Shown here: in pieces, positions 18,225 to 26,925 of the stretch
Layout of the letters: every line of letters begins with the position of its first letter
How positions within the stretch are numbered: position 1 is the stretch's first letter
Source of the DNA: Acidobacteriota bacterium
GTDB lineage: Bacteria > Acidobacteriota > Vicinamibacteria > Vicinamibacterales > Fen-181
Direction of reading: 5' to 3'
DNA length: 36,280 bases
NCBI GenBank assembly: GCA_025363775.1
Contig: JANYLG010000075.1
Location: 1 to 36,280 of the forward strand
Notes under the pieces: generated by a model
Told to the model about the DNA's origin: nothing
What the model saw: only the letters and a program-made list of their open reading frames with translations
Database searches by the model: none
Position numbers and translations under genes: made by a program

Positions 18225-19391
18225 ATGATGTTTTCAACTCGTGTTCCAACCGACCTCGCCCCGAATCGACTCACGACGGCCGAGCTGGCAATCAGGGCAC
18301 GGGGCGTCCGGCTGATCGATCTGACAGAGACGAACCCCACCAAGATCGGCCTCGTCTACCCCGAGGGCGTGCTGGCCGCGCTCTCCGCGCCCGCCGGGAT
18401 GAGCTACGATCCACACCCTTTTGGCTTGGCGAGCGCCCGGCAGACGATTGCCGGAGAGGTCAGCGCGAGCGGGCTCACCGTCGATCCCTCGCGCGTGATT
18501 CTCACGGCCAGCACGAGCGAGGCCTATTCGTTCCTCTTCAAGTTGTTGTGCAATCCCGGCGACCAGGTGCTGGTGCCGGTTCCGAGCTATCCGCTGTTCG
18601 AGCATCTTACGCGCCTCGAACTGGTCGAGATTCGCCGGTATCCGCTCGAGTATCACGGCACGTGGTCGATCGACGTGGACGCGCTCGAGGCGGCCGTGAC
18701 GCCCCTCACGAGGGCGGTGCTGGTGGTCAGCCCGAACAACCCGACCGGGTCGACGCTCGCCCGTCGTGACTTGGCGGCGCTCGCGCGGATCTGCGCCTCC
18801 CGCCAACTCGCACTGATTGGCGACGAGGTGTTTGCCGACTACCTGCTCGACGCCCGAGCGGACGCTGCGCGCGTACTCGACCAGGACGAGGCGCTGACCT
18901 TCAGCCTCGGCGGGCTCTCGAAGTCGGCCGGGATGCCGCAGATGAAGCTCGGGTGGATCGTGGCTGGCGGACCCGCGACGCTGGTCGAGGCGGCGCTGGC
19001 TCGCCTCGAGATCGTGTGCGACGCGTTCCTTTCCGTCTCCACCCCGGTCCAGCAGGCGGCGGGCGACCTCCTGGCGGCTGGCCGCCAGATCCGCGCCCTG
19101 ATCCGAGAGCGGATCGCGGAGAACCTGCGGGACCTGCACGCGCTGGTCCTCCAGCATCCGTCGTGCTCGGTCTACCGCGTGGAGGGTGGCTGGTCGGCCG
19201 TCATTCGCGTGCCCGCCATCCGCCCGGAGGAGACCCTGGTGCTCGACCTGCTCGAACAGGACCTGGTGCTCGCTCATCCCGGCTACTTCTTCGATTTTCC
19301 GCACGAGGCGTTCGTCGTGGTCAGCCTGCTGCCGCCACCCGGGGACTTCCGGGCCGGCGTGACTCGGCTGCTGGCCCGCGCCTCCCACTGA
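18225..19391 (+). CDS. Fold-type I PLP-dependent aminotransferase
   Basis: 'VLVVSPNNPTGSTLARRDL', 'LIGDEVFADYLLD', 'SLGGLSKSAGMPQMKLGWIVAGG' (PLP lysine). Start uncertain (18156-18228). Confidence 0.88.
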   Translation: MMFSTRVPTDLAPNRLTTAELAIRARGVRLIDLTETNPTKIGLVYPEGVLAALSAPAGMSYDPHPFGLASARQTIAGEVSASGLTVDPSRVILTASTSEAYSFLFKLLCNPGDQVLVPVPSYPLFEHLTRLELVEIRRYPLEYHGTWSIDVDALEAAVTPLTRAVLVVSPNNPTGSTLARRDLAALARICASRQLALIGDEVFADYLLDARADAARVLDQDEALTFSLGGLSKSAGMPQMKLGWIVAGGPATLVEAALARLEIVCDAFLSVSTPVQQAAGDLLAAGRQIRALIRERIAENLRDLHALVLQHPSCSVYRVEGGWSAVIRVPAIRPEETLVLDLLEQDLVLAHPGYFFDFPHEAFVVVSLLPPPGDFRAGVTRLLARASH

Positions 19392-19399
19392 GGGAATGC

Positions 19400-20977
19400 A
19401 TGTCGCTTGCCGCCGGCCGACACTCAGGGCTTCTCATCCCGTTGTTCTCCATGCCGTCGCGCGCGAGTTGGGGCATCGGCGAGATCGGTGACATCCCATT
19501 CATCGCCTCCTGGCTGCGCGGCGCCCGGCAGGATCTGCTGCAGCTGCTGCCCATCAACGAAATGGCGATCGGTCAGCGTTCGCCCTATTCGGCGATGACG
19601 GCGATGGCGATCGATCCGATCTTCATCAGCGTGCCCGAGGTGGCCGACTTCCAGCAACTCGGTGGGGAATCGGCGATGGACCGCGCCTGGCAGCAGCGCC
19701 TGGCGGATGCCCGTCGTTCGCCCGCGATCGATCATGCGCTTGTGCGCAGCGTGAAGGAGCCGGCCCTGCGCGCAGCCTTCGACGAGTTCGTTCGCCGGCA
19801 TCGGGAGCCGGCCACCGCCAGGGCGCGCGCATTCGACGCCTGGTCGCGCGAGCAGTCCTGGTGGCTGGACGATTACGCGCTGTTCCGCGCGCTGCACGCG
19901 CATCGCCAGGATCGCGCGTGGAGCGAGTGGCCCGCGCCGCTGCGCGACCGCGACGCGGACGCGTTGGCGGGCGCCCGCCGGGAGCTGGCGCGAGAGGTTC
20001 TCTACCGAACGTGGCTCCAGTGGATCGCGGACACGCAGTGGCACGACGCGAAGGCGCAGGCGCGGCCGGTGTCCCTGATGGGCGATCTCGCGTTCATGGT
20101 TGACGGCGACAGCGCCGACGTGTGGGCCCAGGCCGCGTCGTTCATGCTCGACGCCTCGGTGGGCGCCCCCCCCGATGCCTTCAGCAAAACGGGACAGAAC
20201 TGGGGCATGCCGGCCTACCGCTGGGACCGGCTGGCCGAGCGCGATTTCAGCTGGCTTCGCGATCGCGCGCGACGGACCGCGTCGCTGTTCGACGGCTACC
20301 GCATCGACCACCTCGTCGGTTTCTACCGCACGTACGTGTTTCCCGACGACGGCTCGCCCGCCTTCTTCACTCCCGCCGGGGAAGCGGCCCAACTCGAGCT
20401 TGGCGAGACCGTGCTCGCCATCTTCGGCCAGGCGGGGTCGTGTATCACCGCCGAGGATCTTGGCACGGTGCCCGATTTCGTGCGTCGGTCGCTCGCGCGG
20501 CTGGGCGTTCCCGGGTACAAGGTTTCCCGGTGGGAACGGCACTGGGAGACCAAGGGCCAGCCCTATCGTGACCCGTCCGCCTACCCCGCCGCGTCCGTGG
20601 CGACGTCGGGTACGCACGACAACGAGCCGACGGCTGCCTGGTGGGACAGCCTCGACGCTGACGAACGCGCCGCGGTCCTCGCGACGCCCGGCCTGGCCGA
20701 GCGCGTTGGAGTTCTCGACGAGGCGGCCGGCGCCTTTTCCCCGGCCCTGCGCGACGCCATGATCGAGGTTCTGTTTGCGTCGGGGTCCGACTTCCTCCTG
20801 CTCCCGGTCCAGGACGTGTTCGGGTGGCGCGACCGCATCAACATCCCGGCGAGCCAGGGTGATCAGAATTGGACGTGGCGCCTTCCCTGGCCGGTCGATA
20901 CCCTGGCCTTGCAGTCGGAGGCCGTGGACCGTGCCATCGCGCTGCGGGCCTGGAGCGATCAGTACCGGCGGGGATGA
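19400..20977 (+). CDS. malQ: 4-alpha-glucanotransferase (GH77)
   Basis: 'GLLIPLFSMPSRASWGIGEIGDIPFIASWL', 'QLLPINEMAIGQRSPYSAMTAMAIDPIFIS', 'YRIDHLVGFYRTYVFP', 'ITAEDLGTVPDFV', 'SGTHDNEPTAAWW'. Confidence 0.93.
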   Translation: MSLAAGRHSGLLIPLFSMPSRASWGIGEIGDIPFIASWLRGARQDLLQLLPINEMAIGQRSPYSAMTAMAIDPIFISVPEVADFQQLGGESAMDRAWQQRLADARRSPAIDHALVRSVKEPALRAAFDEFVRRHREPATARARAFDAWSREQSWWLDDYALFRALHAHRQDRAWSEWPAPLRDRDADALAGARRELAREVLYRTWLQWIADTQWHDAKAQARPVSLMGDLAFMVDGDSADVWAQAASFMLDASVGAPPDAFSKTGQNWGMPAYRWDRLAERDFSWLRDRARRTASLFDGYRIDHLVGFYRTYVFPDDGSPAFFTPAGEAAQLELGETVLAIFGQAGSCITAEDLGTVPDFVRRSLARLGVPGYKVSRWERHWETKGQPYRDPSAYPAASVATSGTHDNEPTAAWWDSLDADERAAVLATPGLAERVGVLDEAAGAFSPALRDAMIEVLFASGSDFLLLPVQDVFGWRDRINIPASQGDQNWTWRLPWPVDTLALQSEAVDRAIALRAWSDQYRRG

Positions 20978-21251
20978 CGCCTTCCTGACGACCCCACGCA
21001 AGACGGCGTCAGTCTTTATGGGGCGTTTGACCAAGCCAGTTTCGCGATCACAGCTTTTGCTCGGGTCCGCCGGAATCGTTAACGGTCCAGAGCGCCGGCC
21101 TTTCGCGGTCCGACCGCATTTCTTCGAAAATCTACGATATTTCGATCGGACGCTGGCACCGGCCTGTGGTTCTACTCTTGCAAGACAATTGGCCGCTTGT
21201 CACATTCCGGGACGTGGCATAACGAGAGACCCGGAGATAGCGGGGCCTGAC

Positions 21252-22826
21252 GTGCAGACATCAACCTTCGTGGACGGACTTGGACGCCGATCGCGGACGC
21301 TGGAGCCGACCGGTGAGGAGGTCGAGACGCTCCGCTTGTGCAGGGAGCTATCCGAGTCGGCCGCCGCTGAAGCCGCGCTCATCGCGCGCGCTGGTCGTCT
21401 CGCCGCCTTCTCCCATCCCTCCTTCGCCCAAGTGCGCAAGGTCGAGCGCCTGGGCGGGCCGCTCGGCGGACTCGCGGTCGTCTCGACCGCCGTCCCCGGG
21501 GTCCGACTCTCCGAGGTTCTACGGCACGCCCAGCGCAAGTGGGTGACGCCGGACCTCGATGCTGGAGCGTGCCTGCTCGATCAGATCACCGGCGCGCTGG
21601 CCGATTTCCACCGCTACTCGGTAGATTTCGCCCACGGCGCCCTTGGCCCGGAACGGATCGTTGTCCGGCCCGACGGCCGCGTGGTGATCGTCGAACACGC
21701 GCTCGCCCCGGCGATCGAGCGGCTGCAGATGGGAAGGACGCCGCTCTGGAGGCAATTCCGCGTGGCGGTGCCCGCCGTCGCCGGCACGGCACGCTTCGAC
21801 CAGCTGACCGATGTCATGCAGCTCGGGGTACTCGCCCTCGCCCTGGCGCTTGGGAGGCCGATCCGCCGCGACGAATACCCCCACCGGCTACAGGACCTGC
21901 TTGCCGAGGCTTCGACCCCCGATCCGCTCGGCGAACGGCCGACCCTCTCGAGGTCGCTCCGCACCTGGATCCTGCGGACGCTCCAGCTCGAAACGCGCTC
22001 CTCTTTCCGGACGGCCGCCGATGCCGAGACTGCGCTCGATGCCGTGCTGGCCGAAGAATCGCGCTCGAAACCCGGGTTCGCGGCCGTAGCCAGGTACCTC
22101 GCCGCGTGCGTTCAGGGGCCGGACGCCGGGCAACCGGCTCCATCAATCGTAGCGGTGCCTGCCGCCGGCGACATCGTGCCGGCGACTGCTACCGAAGCCG
22201 AAGGCGCGGTCGGAACGATCACGGCCACGGGCCGGTTTGCGACCGTTCGCGTGTTCCGCCCGGCGACCTCCGTCCTGGAACCGCCGGCCGCTGATTCACC
22301 CGCGCCTGTTGAAACAGTCGATCTGTCATCCGCATCCCGCGGTCACCAGGCGGTGCGGATCATGACGGATGCCGCGCGCGCATCGCGTCGATTCGCGCGG
22401 GCGTTCGACCGGACGTTCTCGCGCTCCGACCTGCGCGTGACGATGGTGTCGATCGGCCTCGTGGCTCTCTACGGCGTCACCTACCTGGGCGCCCGCGGAT
22501 ATCTTGGCCTACCCAACTTGATCAGCGGTCGAGGCACTCTCGTCGTCGAATCGCGCCCCGCCGGCGCCGACCTCTATGTGGATGGGTTCCCGAGCGGGCA
22601 GACGCCAGCAACGCTGGAGTTGCCCGCCGGCGAGCACACGCTCGCGCTCCGTGCAGGCACGGGGACGACCCTTGTTCCCGTGATGGTCGTGGCCGGCGCG
22701 CGAAGGGTCGAGCGGATCGCGGTCCGTCAGCGCCGACGGGCGCCGCGCTCCGTCGCCCCGCCGCGCCCCGTCGTCATCTTGCCAGGCGGAACGATCCCGT
22801 TGCCGGCGACGCGCCTTCAGCAGTAG
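21252..22826 (+). CDS. Kinase-like (probable pseudokinase) protein with one TM segment and a C-terminal PEGA domain
   Basis: C-lobe-like 'DFHRYSVDFAHGALGPERIVVRPDGRVVIVEHAL'; TM 'VTMVSIGLVALYGVTYLG'; PEGA 'GTLVVESRPAGADLYVDGFPSGQTPATLELPAGEHTLALR'. GTG 21252 is a guess for the start. Confidence 0.65.
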   Translation: MQTSTFVDGLGRRSRTLEPTGEEVETLRLCRELSESAAAEAALIARAGRLAAFSHPSFAQVRKVERLGGPLGGLAVVSTAVPGVRLSEVLRHAQRKWVTPDLDAGACLLDQITGALADFHRYSVDFAHGALGPERIVVRPDGRVVIVEHALAPAIERLQMGRTPLWRQFRVAVPAVAGTARFDQLTDVMQLGVLALALALGRPIRRDEYPHRLQDLLAEASTPDPLGERPTLSRSLRTWILRTLQLETRSSFRTAADAETALDAVLAEESRSKPGFAAVARYLAACVQGPDAGQPAPSIVAVPAAGDIVPATATEAEGAVGTITATGRFATVRVFRPATSVLEPPAADSPAPVETVDLSSASRGHQAVRIMTDAARASRRFARAFDRTFSRSDLRVTMVSIGLVALYGVTYLGARGYLGLPNLISGRGTLVVESRPAGADLYVDGFPSGQTPATLELPAGEHTLALRAGTGTTLVPVMVVAGARRVERIAVRQRRRAPRSVAPPRPVVILPGGTIPLPATRLQQ

Positions 22827-22838
22827 ACTGGTATCGAA

Positions 22839-24083
22839 ATGCTCACATGGGCGGTGGTGGTGGGGCTTACGCTGTGCGTGGTCCCTGGATCGGCGTGTGC
22901 TCGGAAGAGCGAACCGGTGCGGAACACGCGCCAAGCCGACATCCATCTCGTACCCGAGAGCGAGTTGATCACCGGCCGCGTTCCCCGTCTCGCCACCCTG
23001 GCCAGCCTGCTGCAGTCCCGGCTTCGCCCCGACCTGATTCCGGCAATCGTGTCGATGACCCGAAAGGTCTTCGATCCGCGGCGGATGAAGGCCGACCACA
23101 CCTACCGGCTGGAACGAACGTCAGGTGGCCTGGTCCGCTGCTTCGAATACGAGATCGACGCCGACCGATTCCTCCGGATCCTCGGCCCATCCAACCGCCA
23201 GCCGGACGAGTTGACCGTCGAACTGGTGCCTTACCAGAAGCAACGGGCCCTCTTTTCGGTGCGAGGGGAGATCTCGAAGGCGTCGCCGTCGCTGTTTGCC
23301 GCGATGCACGATGCGGGTGAAGGGCCGGACCTGTCGGTGGAACTCGCGGACATTTTTGGCGGCGAGATCGATTTCAACTCGGACCTGCAGCCTGGCGATA
23401 GCTTCAGCCTCACGTTCGAGAAGGTGTACCGCGAAGGAGCATTCTTGTCATACGGGGCGGTACTGGCGGCCGAGTTCTCGAACGACGGGCGCGTGCTGAA
23501 AGCGGTGCGGTACACGATCCCGGGGGGCAAGCCGGCCTACTACGACGACCAGGGGCGGTCGCTGAGACGGTTCTTTCTGAAGTCGCCTCTCGAGTTTGCC
23601 GCGCCGGTCAGTTCCCGATTCTCGAACGCCCGCATGCACCCGGTGCTGCGCATCGTGCGACCGCACCTGGGGGTGGACTACCGGGCCGCGTCGGGCAGTC
23701 CGGTCGTGGCCGTGGCGAACGGCACCGTGGTCTCGGCGGGATGGAGTGGAGAGGCGGGCCGGCTGATCCACCTCCGGCACTCGAGCGGCTACGACACGCT
23801 CTACATGCACCTGTCGTCGATCGCGGTGCGAGCCGGACAGCACGTGGCGCAGGGCGAGCTGGTCGGCCGGGTTGGCATGACCGGGCTCGCCACCGGTCCG
23901 CACCTCGACTACCGGGTCAGGAAGGACGGCGGGTATCTCAATCCCCTGGTGGTCCATCGCTCACTTCCGCCCGGCGAGCCCATTCCGGCCGGCTGCCGTG
24001 CGCAGTTCGAGGCGGAACGCGACCGTTTCATGGCGTTGCTGGTGCCGCGCGGCGGGCCGTTGACGGCCGACGGAGGTCAATGA
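22839..24083 (+). CDS. M23-family peptidoglycan endopeptidase-like protein
   Basis: Signal-like N-terminus; 'MHPVLRIVRPHLGVDYRAASGSPVVAVANGTVVSAGWSGEAGRLIHLRHSSGYDTLYMHLSSIAVRAGQHVAQGELVGRVGMTGLATGPHLDYRV'. Confidence 0.9.
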   Translation: MLTWAVVVGLTLCVVPGSACARKSEPVRNTRQADIHLVPESELITGRVPRLATLASLLQSRLRPDLIPAIVSMTRKVFDPRRMKADHTYRLERTSGGLVRCFEYEIDADRFLRILGPSNRQPDELTVELVPYQKQRALFSVRGEISKASPSLFAAMHDAGEGPDLSVELADIFGGEIDFNSDLQPGDSFSLTFEKVYREGAFLSYGAVLAAEFSNDGRVLKAVRYTIPGGKPAYYDDQGRSLRRFFLKSPLEFAAPVSSRFSNARMHPVLRIVRPHLGVDYRAASGSPVVAVANGTVVSAGWSGEAGRLIHLRHSSGYDTLYMHLSSIAVRAGQHVAQGELVGRVGMTGLATGPHLDYRVRKDGGYLNPLVVHRSLPPGEPIPAGCRAQFEAERDRFMALLVPRGGPLTADGGQ

Positions 24084-24220
24084 TCCCGGTGAAGCTCGAG
24101 GCTTCCGGACCGAGAGCGTGATATATTGTATTTTTCGCCTGGCCGCAGCCTGGATCCGCGTTCCCGGCTCCTGAACTCGCGGGGGCTACGGACGGCAGAC
24201 GATGGTCGCGGCCCGTGTCC

Positions 24221-24250
24221 TTGACACACCCTTCTCGGTTCGGGTAATTA
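24221..24250 (+). promoter_or_regulatory. Possible promoter for the DUF1015-serA-serC operon
   Basis: Perfect TTGACA at 24221-24226, but the -10 (TAATTA, 18-bp spacer) is poor. Confidence 0.25.
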
Positions 24251-24343
24251 GGATCGGCTGGCGGTGGTATGCCGCCCTGCCTCGAACCCCCTCGTAACCC
24301 TCTGCGCTGCCCGGCAAGCGGGCGGCCCGCCGCGAGTCATCAG

Positions 24344-25567
24344 ATGTCTACCATTCGTCCGTTCGCCGCACTCAGACCCTCGCCCTCGAACGTCGACCGT
24401 GTGTCCGCCGTCCCCTACGACGTTGTCAATGCCGAAGAAGCGAGGGCCATGGCCGCTGGCAACCCCCTCAGCTTCCTGCACATCTCGCGCGCGGAGATCG
24501 ATCTCCCGCCCGCGACCGACCCGTACTCGGACGCTGTCTACAACAAGGCGCTCGAGAACTTCACCAACCTCCGCCAGGCGGCGCCGCTGGTGGTCGAGGA
24601 TGTGCCCGCCGTGTATTTCTACCGGCTGAAGATGGGGAATCACTGCCAGACCGGCCTGGCCGCCTGCTACTCGGTGGGCGAGTACGACATTGACCTGATC
24701 AAGAAGCACGAAAAGACGCGGCGCGACAAGGAAGACGACCGCACGCGGCACATCAGCACGCTTCGCGCGCAAACCGGGCCCGTCTTCCTGACCTATCGCG
24801 CGTCGAAGGCGATTGACGCGGTCGCGGACACGGTGACAGCCGGTGCGCCACTCTTCGATTTCGAATCCGCCGACCAGGTGTGCCACACCGTCTGGAAGGT
24901 GACGGGCGCGGACCTCGCCGCGGTCGTCAAGGCGTTTGGCGAGCTGCCGTGTGTCTACATTGCGGACGGGCATCACCGGGCCGCCAGCGCGGGCCGGACG
25001 CGGAAGTACCTGGCCGAGAAGTCGCCGACGACCGACAACAGCGAGGCCAACTGGATGCTGGCTGTCGCGTTCCCGGACAACCAGACCCAGATCCTGCCCT
25101 ACAACCGGGTGGTCAAGGACCTGGCCGGCAAGACGCCCGAGGCATTCCTCGCCGACCTGAAGACGCGCGTCAAGGTGGCGGACGGGACGCCGAACCCGAC
25201 GAAGAAGGGCGAAGTGGGGATGTACCTGGCCGGCAGCTGGTATACGCTGTCTCTCGAGGCGGCTGCCGGCGCGACCGATATCGGCAGCACGCTCGACGTG
25301 AGCCTGCTGCAGGACCAGGTGCTCTCGCCGCTGCTCGGCGTCGGCGACCCGCGGACCGACAAGCGGATCGACTTCGTCGGCGGCATCCGCGGAACCTCGG
25401 AGCTCGAGAAGCTGGTGAACGGGCGCAAGGCAGCGGTGGCGTTCTCGATGTTCCCCGTGGGCGTCAACGACCTGATTCGAATCGCGGATGCCGGCGAGAT
25501 CATGCCTCCCAAGTCCACTTGGTTCGAGCCGAAGCTTCGTGATGGACTCCTCACTCATCTCATCTAA
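24344..25567 (+). CDS. DUF1015 family protein
   Basis: 'IRPFAALRPSPSNVDRVSAVPYDVVNAEEARAMAAGNPLSFLHISRAEID', 'VYIADGHHRAASAGR'; upstream of serA/serC. Confidence 0.87.
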   Translation: MSTIRPFAALRPSPSNVDRVSAVPYDVVNAEEARAMAAGNPLSFLHISRAEIDLPPATDPYSDAVYNKALENFTNLRQAAPLVVEDVPAVYFYRLKMGNHCQTGLAACYSVGEYDIDLIKKHEKTRRDKEDDRTRHISTLRAQTGPVFLTYRASKAIDAVADTVTAGAPLFDFESADQVCHTVWKVTGADLAAVVKAFGELPCVYIADGHHRAASAGRTRKYLAEKSPTTDNSEANWMLAVAFPDNQTQILPYNRVVKDLAGKTPEAFLADLKTRVKVADGTPNPTKKGEVGMYLAGSWYTLSLEAAAGATDIGSTLDVSLLQDQVLSPLLGVGDPRTDKRIDFVGGIRGTSELEKLVNGRKAAVAFSMFPVGVNDLIRIADAGEIMPPKSTWFEPKLRDGLLTHLI

Positions 25568-25603
25568 CCGGACGCGGATTTCCGCGGCCAAGGATGGACA
25601 GCC

Positions 25604-26869
25604 ATGAAAGTGCTTGTTGCTGACAAGTTCGAAAAGAGCGGAATCGAGGGGTTGACGACGGCAGGGTGCAAGGTCATCTTCGAGCCAGACCTGAAGGACG
25701 CCACCCTCACGGAAGCCATCGGGAAGACGGGAGCCGAGGTGCTCGTCGTGCGCTCCACGCAGGTGACCGAGGCGATGATGGACGCGGGCAAGCTCGCGTT
25801 GATCGTCCGCGCGGGTGCCGGGTACAACACGATTGACGTGAAGGCGGCCAGCAAGCGCGGCATCTATGTGTCGAACTGCCCGGGGAAGAACTCGATCGCG
25901 GTGGCGGAGCTGGCCTTCGGCCTGATCCTGGCCCTCGACCGCCGTATCCCGGACAACGTCGTCGAGTCACTGCGCGGCAAGTGGAACAAGAAGGAGTACT
26001 CGAAGGCGAGGGGGTTGTATGGCGCCACGCTCGGCATCCTCGGCTTCGGAAAGATCGGGCAGGAGCTGGCCAAGCGCGCGATGGCGTTCGGCATGAACCT
26101 GGTGATCTGGAGCGAACTCGGCGTGCGCGTGGACCGCGATGCCATCCCTGTGGACCTGCCGCTGCTGTTGCAGGTCAGGCCTGGTTCTGGCGTGCTCATC
26201 GAAGAGCGCATCACCGTCGTCGAGACGCCGGGCGAGGTTGCGGAGAAGTGCGACATCCTGAGCATCCATCTCGCGTCGAGCGCGGCGACGAAGAACATCG
26301 TCAACGCTGACGTCATCGGCAAGCTGAAACCGGGTGCGTTCGTCATCAACACGGCGCGCGCGGATGTGATGGACTACAAGGCGCTGGCGAAGGCGGTCAA
26401 GGAGAAGGGCGTCCGCGCGGGGCTGGACGTCTACCCGGACGAGCCGACGAGCGCAACCGGCGACTTCGCCCAGGAACTGCTGGGGCTGCCCGGCGTGTAC
26501 GGCACGCACCATATCGGCGCCTCGACCGACCAGGCGCAGGAAGCGATTGCGGCCGAAACCGTGCGGATCGTGAAGACCTTCAAGGAGACCGGCCGCGTCC
26601 CGAACGTCGTCAATCTCGCCAAGAAGACGCCGGCGAAGTACTCGATGATCGTCCGCCACAAGGACCAGCCTGGGGTACTCGCCTGCGTGTTCGGGAAGCT
26701 TGGAAGCGCCAAGATCAACGCCCACGAGACCGAAAACATCGTCTTCGAGAACGCCGAAGCGGCCATCGTCCGTATCAACGTGGACAAGCAGCCGCCCGCC
26801 GATCTGGTGGCGTCGCTCGAGACGTGCGACGGCATCATCGAGGTGGCCGTGGTCGAGCTGGCCGGGTAA
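25604..26869 (+). CDS. serA: D-3-phosphoglycerate dehydrogenase with C-terminal ACT domain
   Basis: 'LVVRSTQVTEAMMDAGKLALIVRAGAGYNTIDVKAASKRGIYVSNCPGKNSIAVAELAFGLILALDRRIPDN', 'ILGFGKIGQELAKRAMAFGM', 'VINTARADVMDYKAL', 'THHIGASTDQAQEAIA'. Confidence 0.93.
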   Translation: MKVLVADKFEKSGIEGLTTAGCKVIFEPDLKDATLTEAIGKTGAEVLVVRSTQVTEAMMDAGKLALIVRAGAGYNTIDVKAASKRGIYVSNCPGKNSIAVAELAFGLILALDRRIPDNVVESLRGKWNKKEYSKARGLYGATLGILGFGKIGQELAKRAMAFGMNLVIWSELGVRVDRDAIPVDLPLLLQVRPGSGVLIEERITVVETPGEVAEKCDILSIHLASSAATKNIVNADVIGKLKPGAFVINTARADVMDYKALAKAVKEKGVRAGLDVYPDEPTSATGDFAQELLGLPGVYGTHHIGASTDQAQEAIAAETVRIVKTFKETGRVPNVVNLAKKTPAKYSMIVRHKDQPGVLACVFGKLGSAKINAHETENIVFENAEAAIVRINVDKQPPADLVASLETCDGIIEVAVVELAG

Positions 26870-26925
26870 GGTATCCTGTAAGGCCTTTTGTCCATTCATC
26901 GATTTTTTTCGAGGAGATCATCCCA

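Noticed and set aside
18953-19399. N-terminal 149 aa of the 674-aa ORF ending at 20977
   Set aside because: Out-of-frame overlap with the aminotransferase gene; recognisable MalQ sequence begins at ATG 19400.
20775-21251. Upstream extension of the pseudokinase-PEGA ORF
   Set aside because: Overlaps the malQ 3' end out of frame and then crosses an AT-richer intergenic stretch; conserved-looking sequence begins near 21252.
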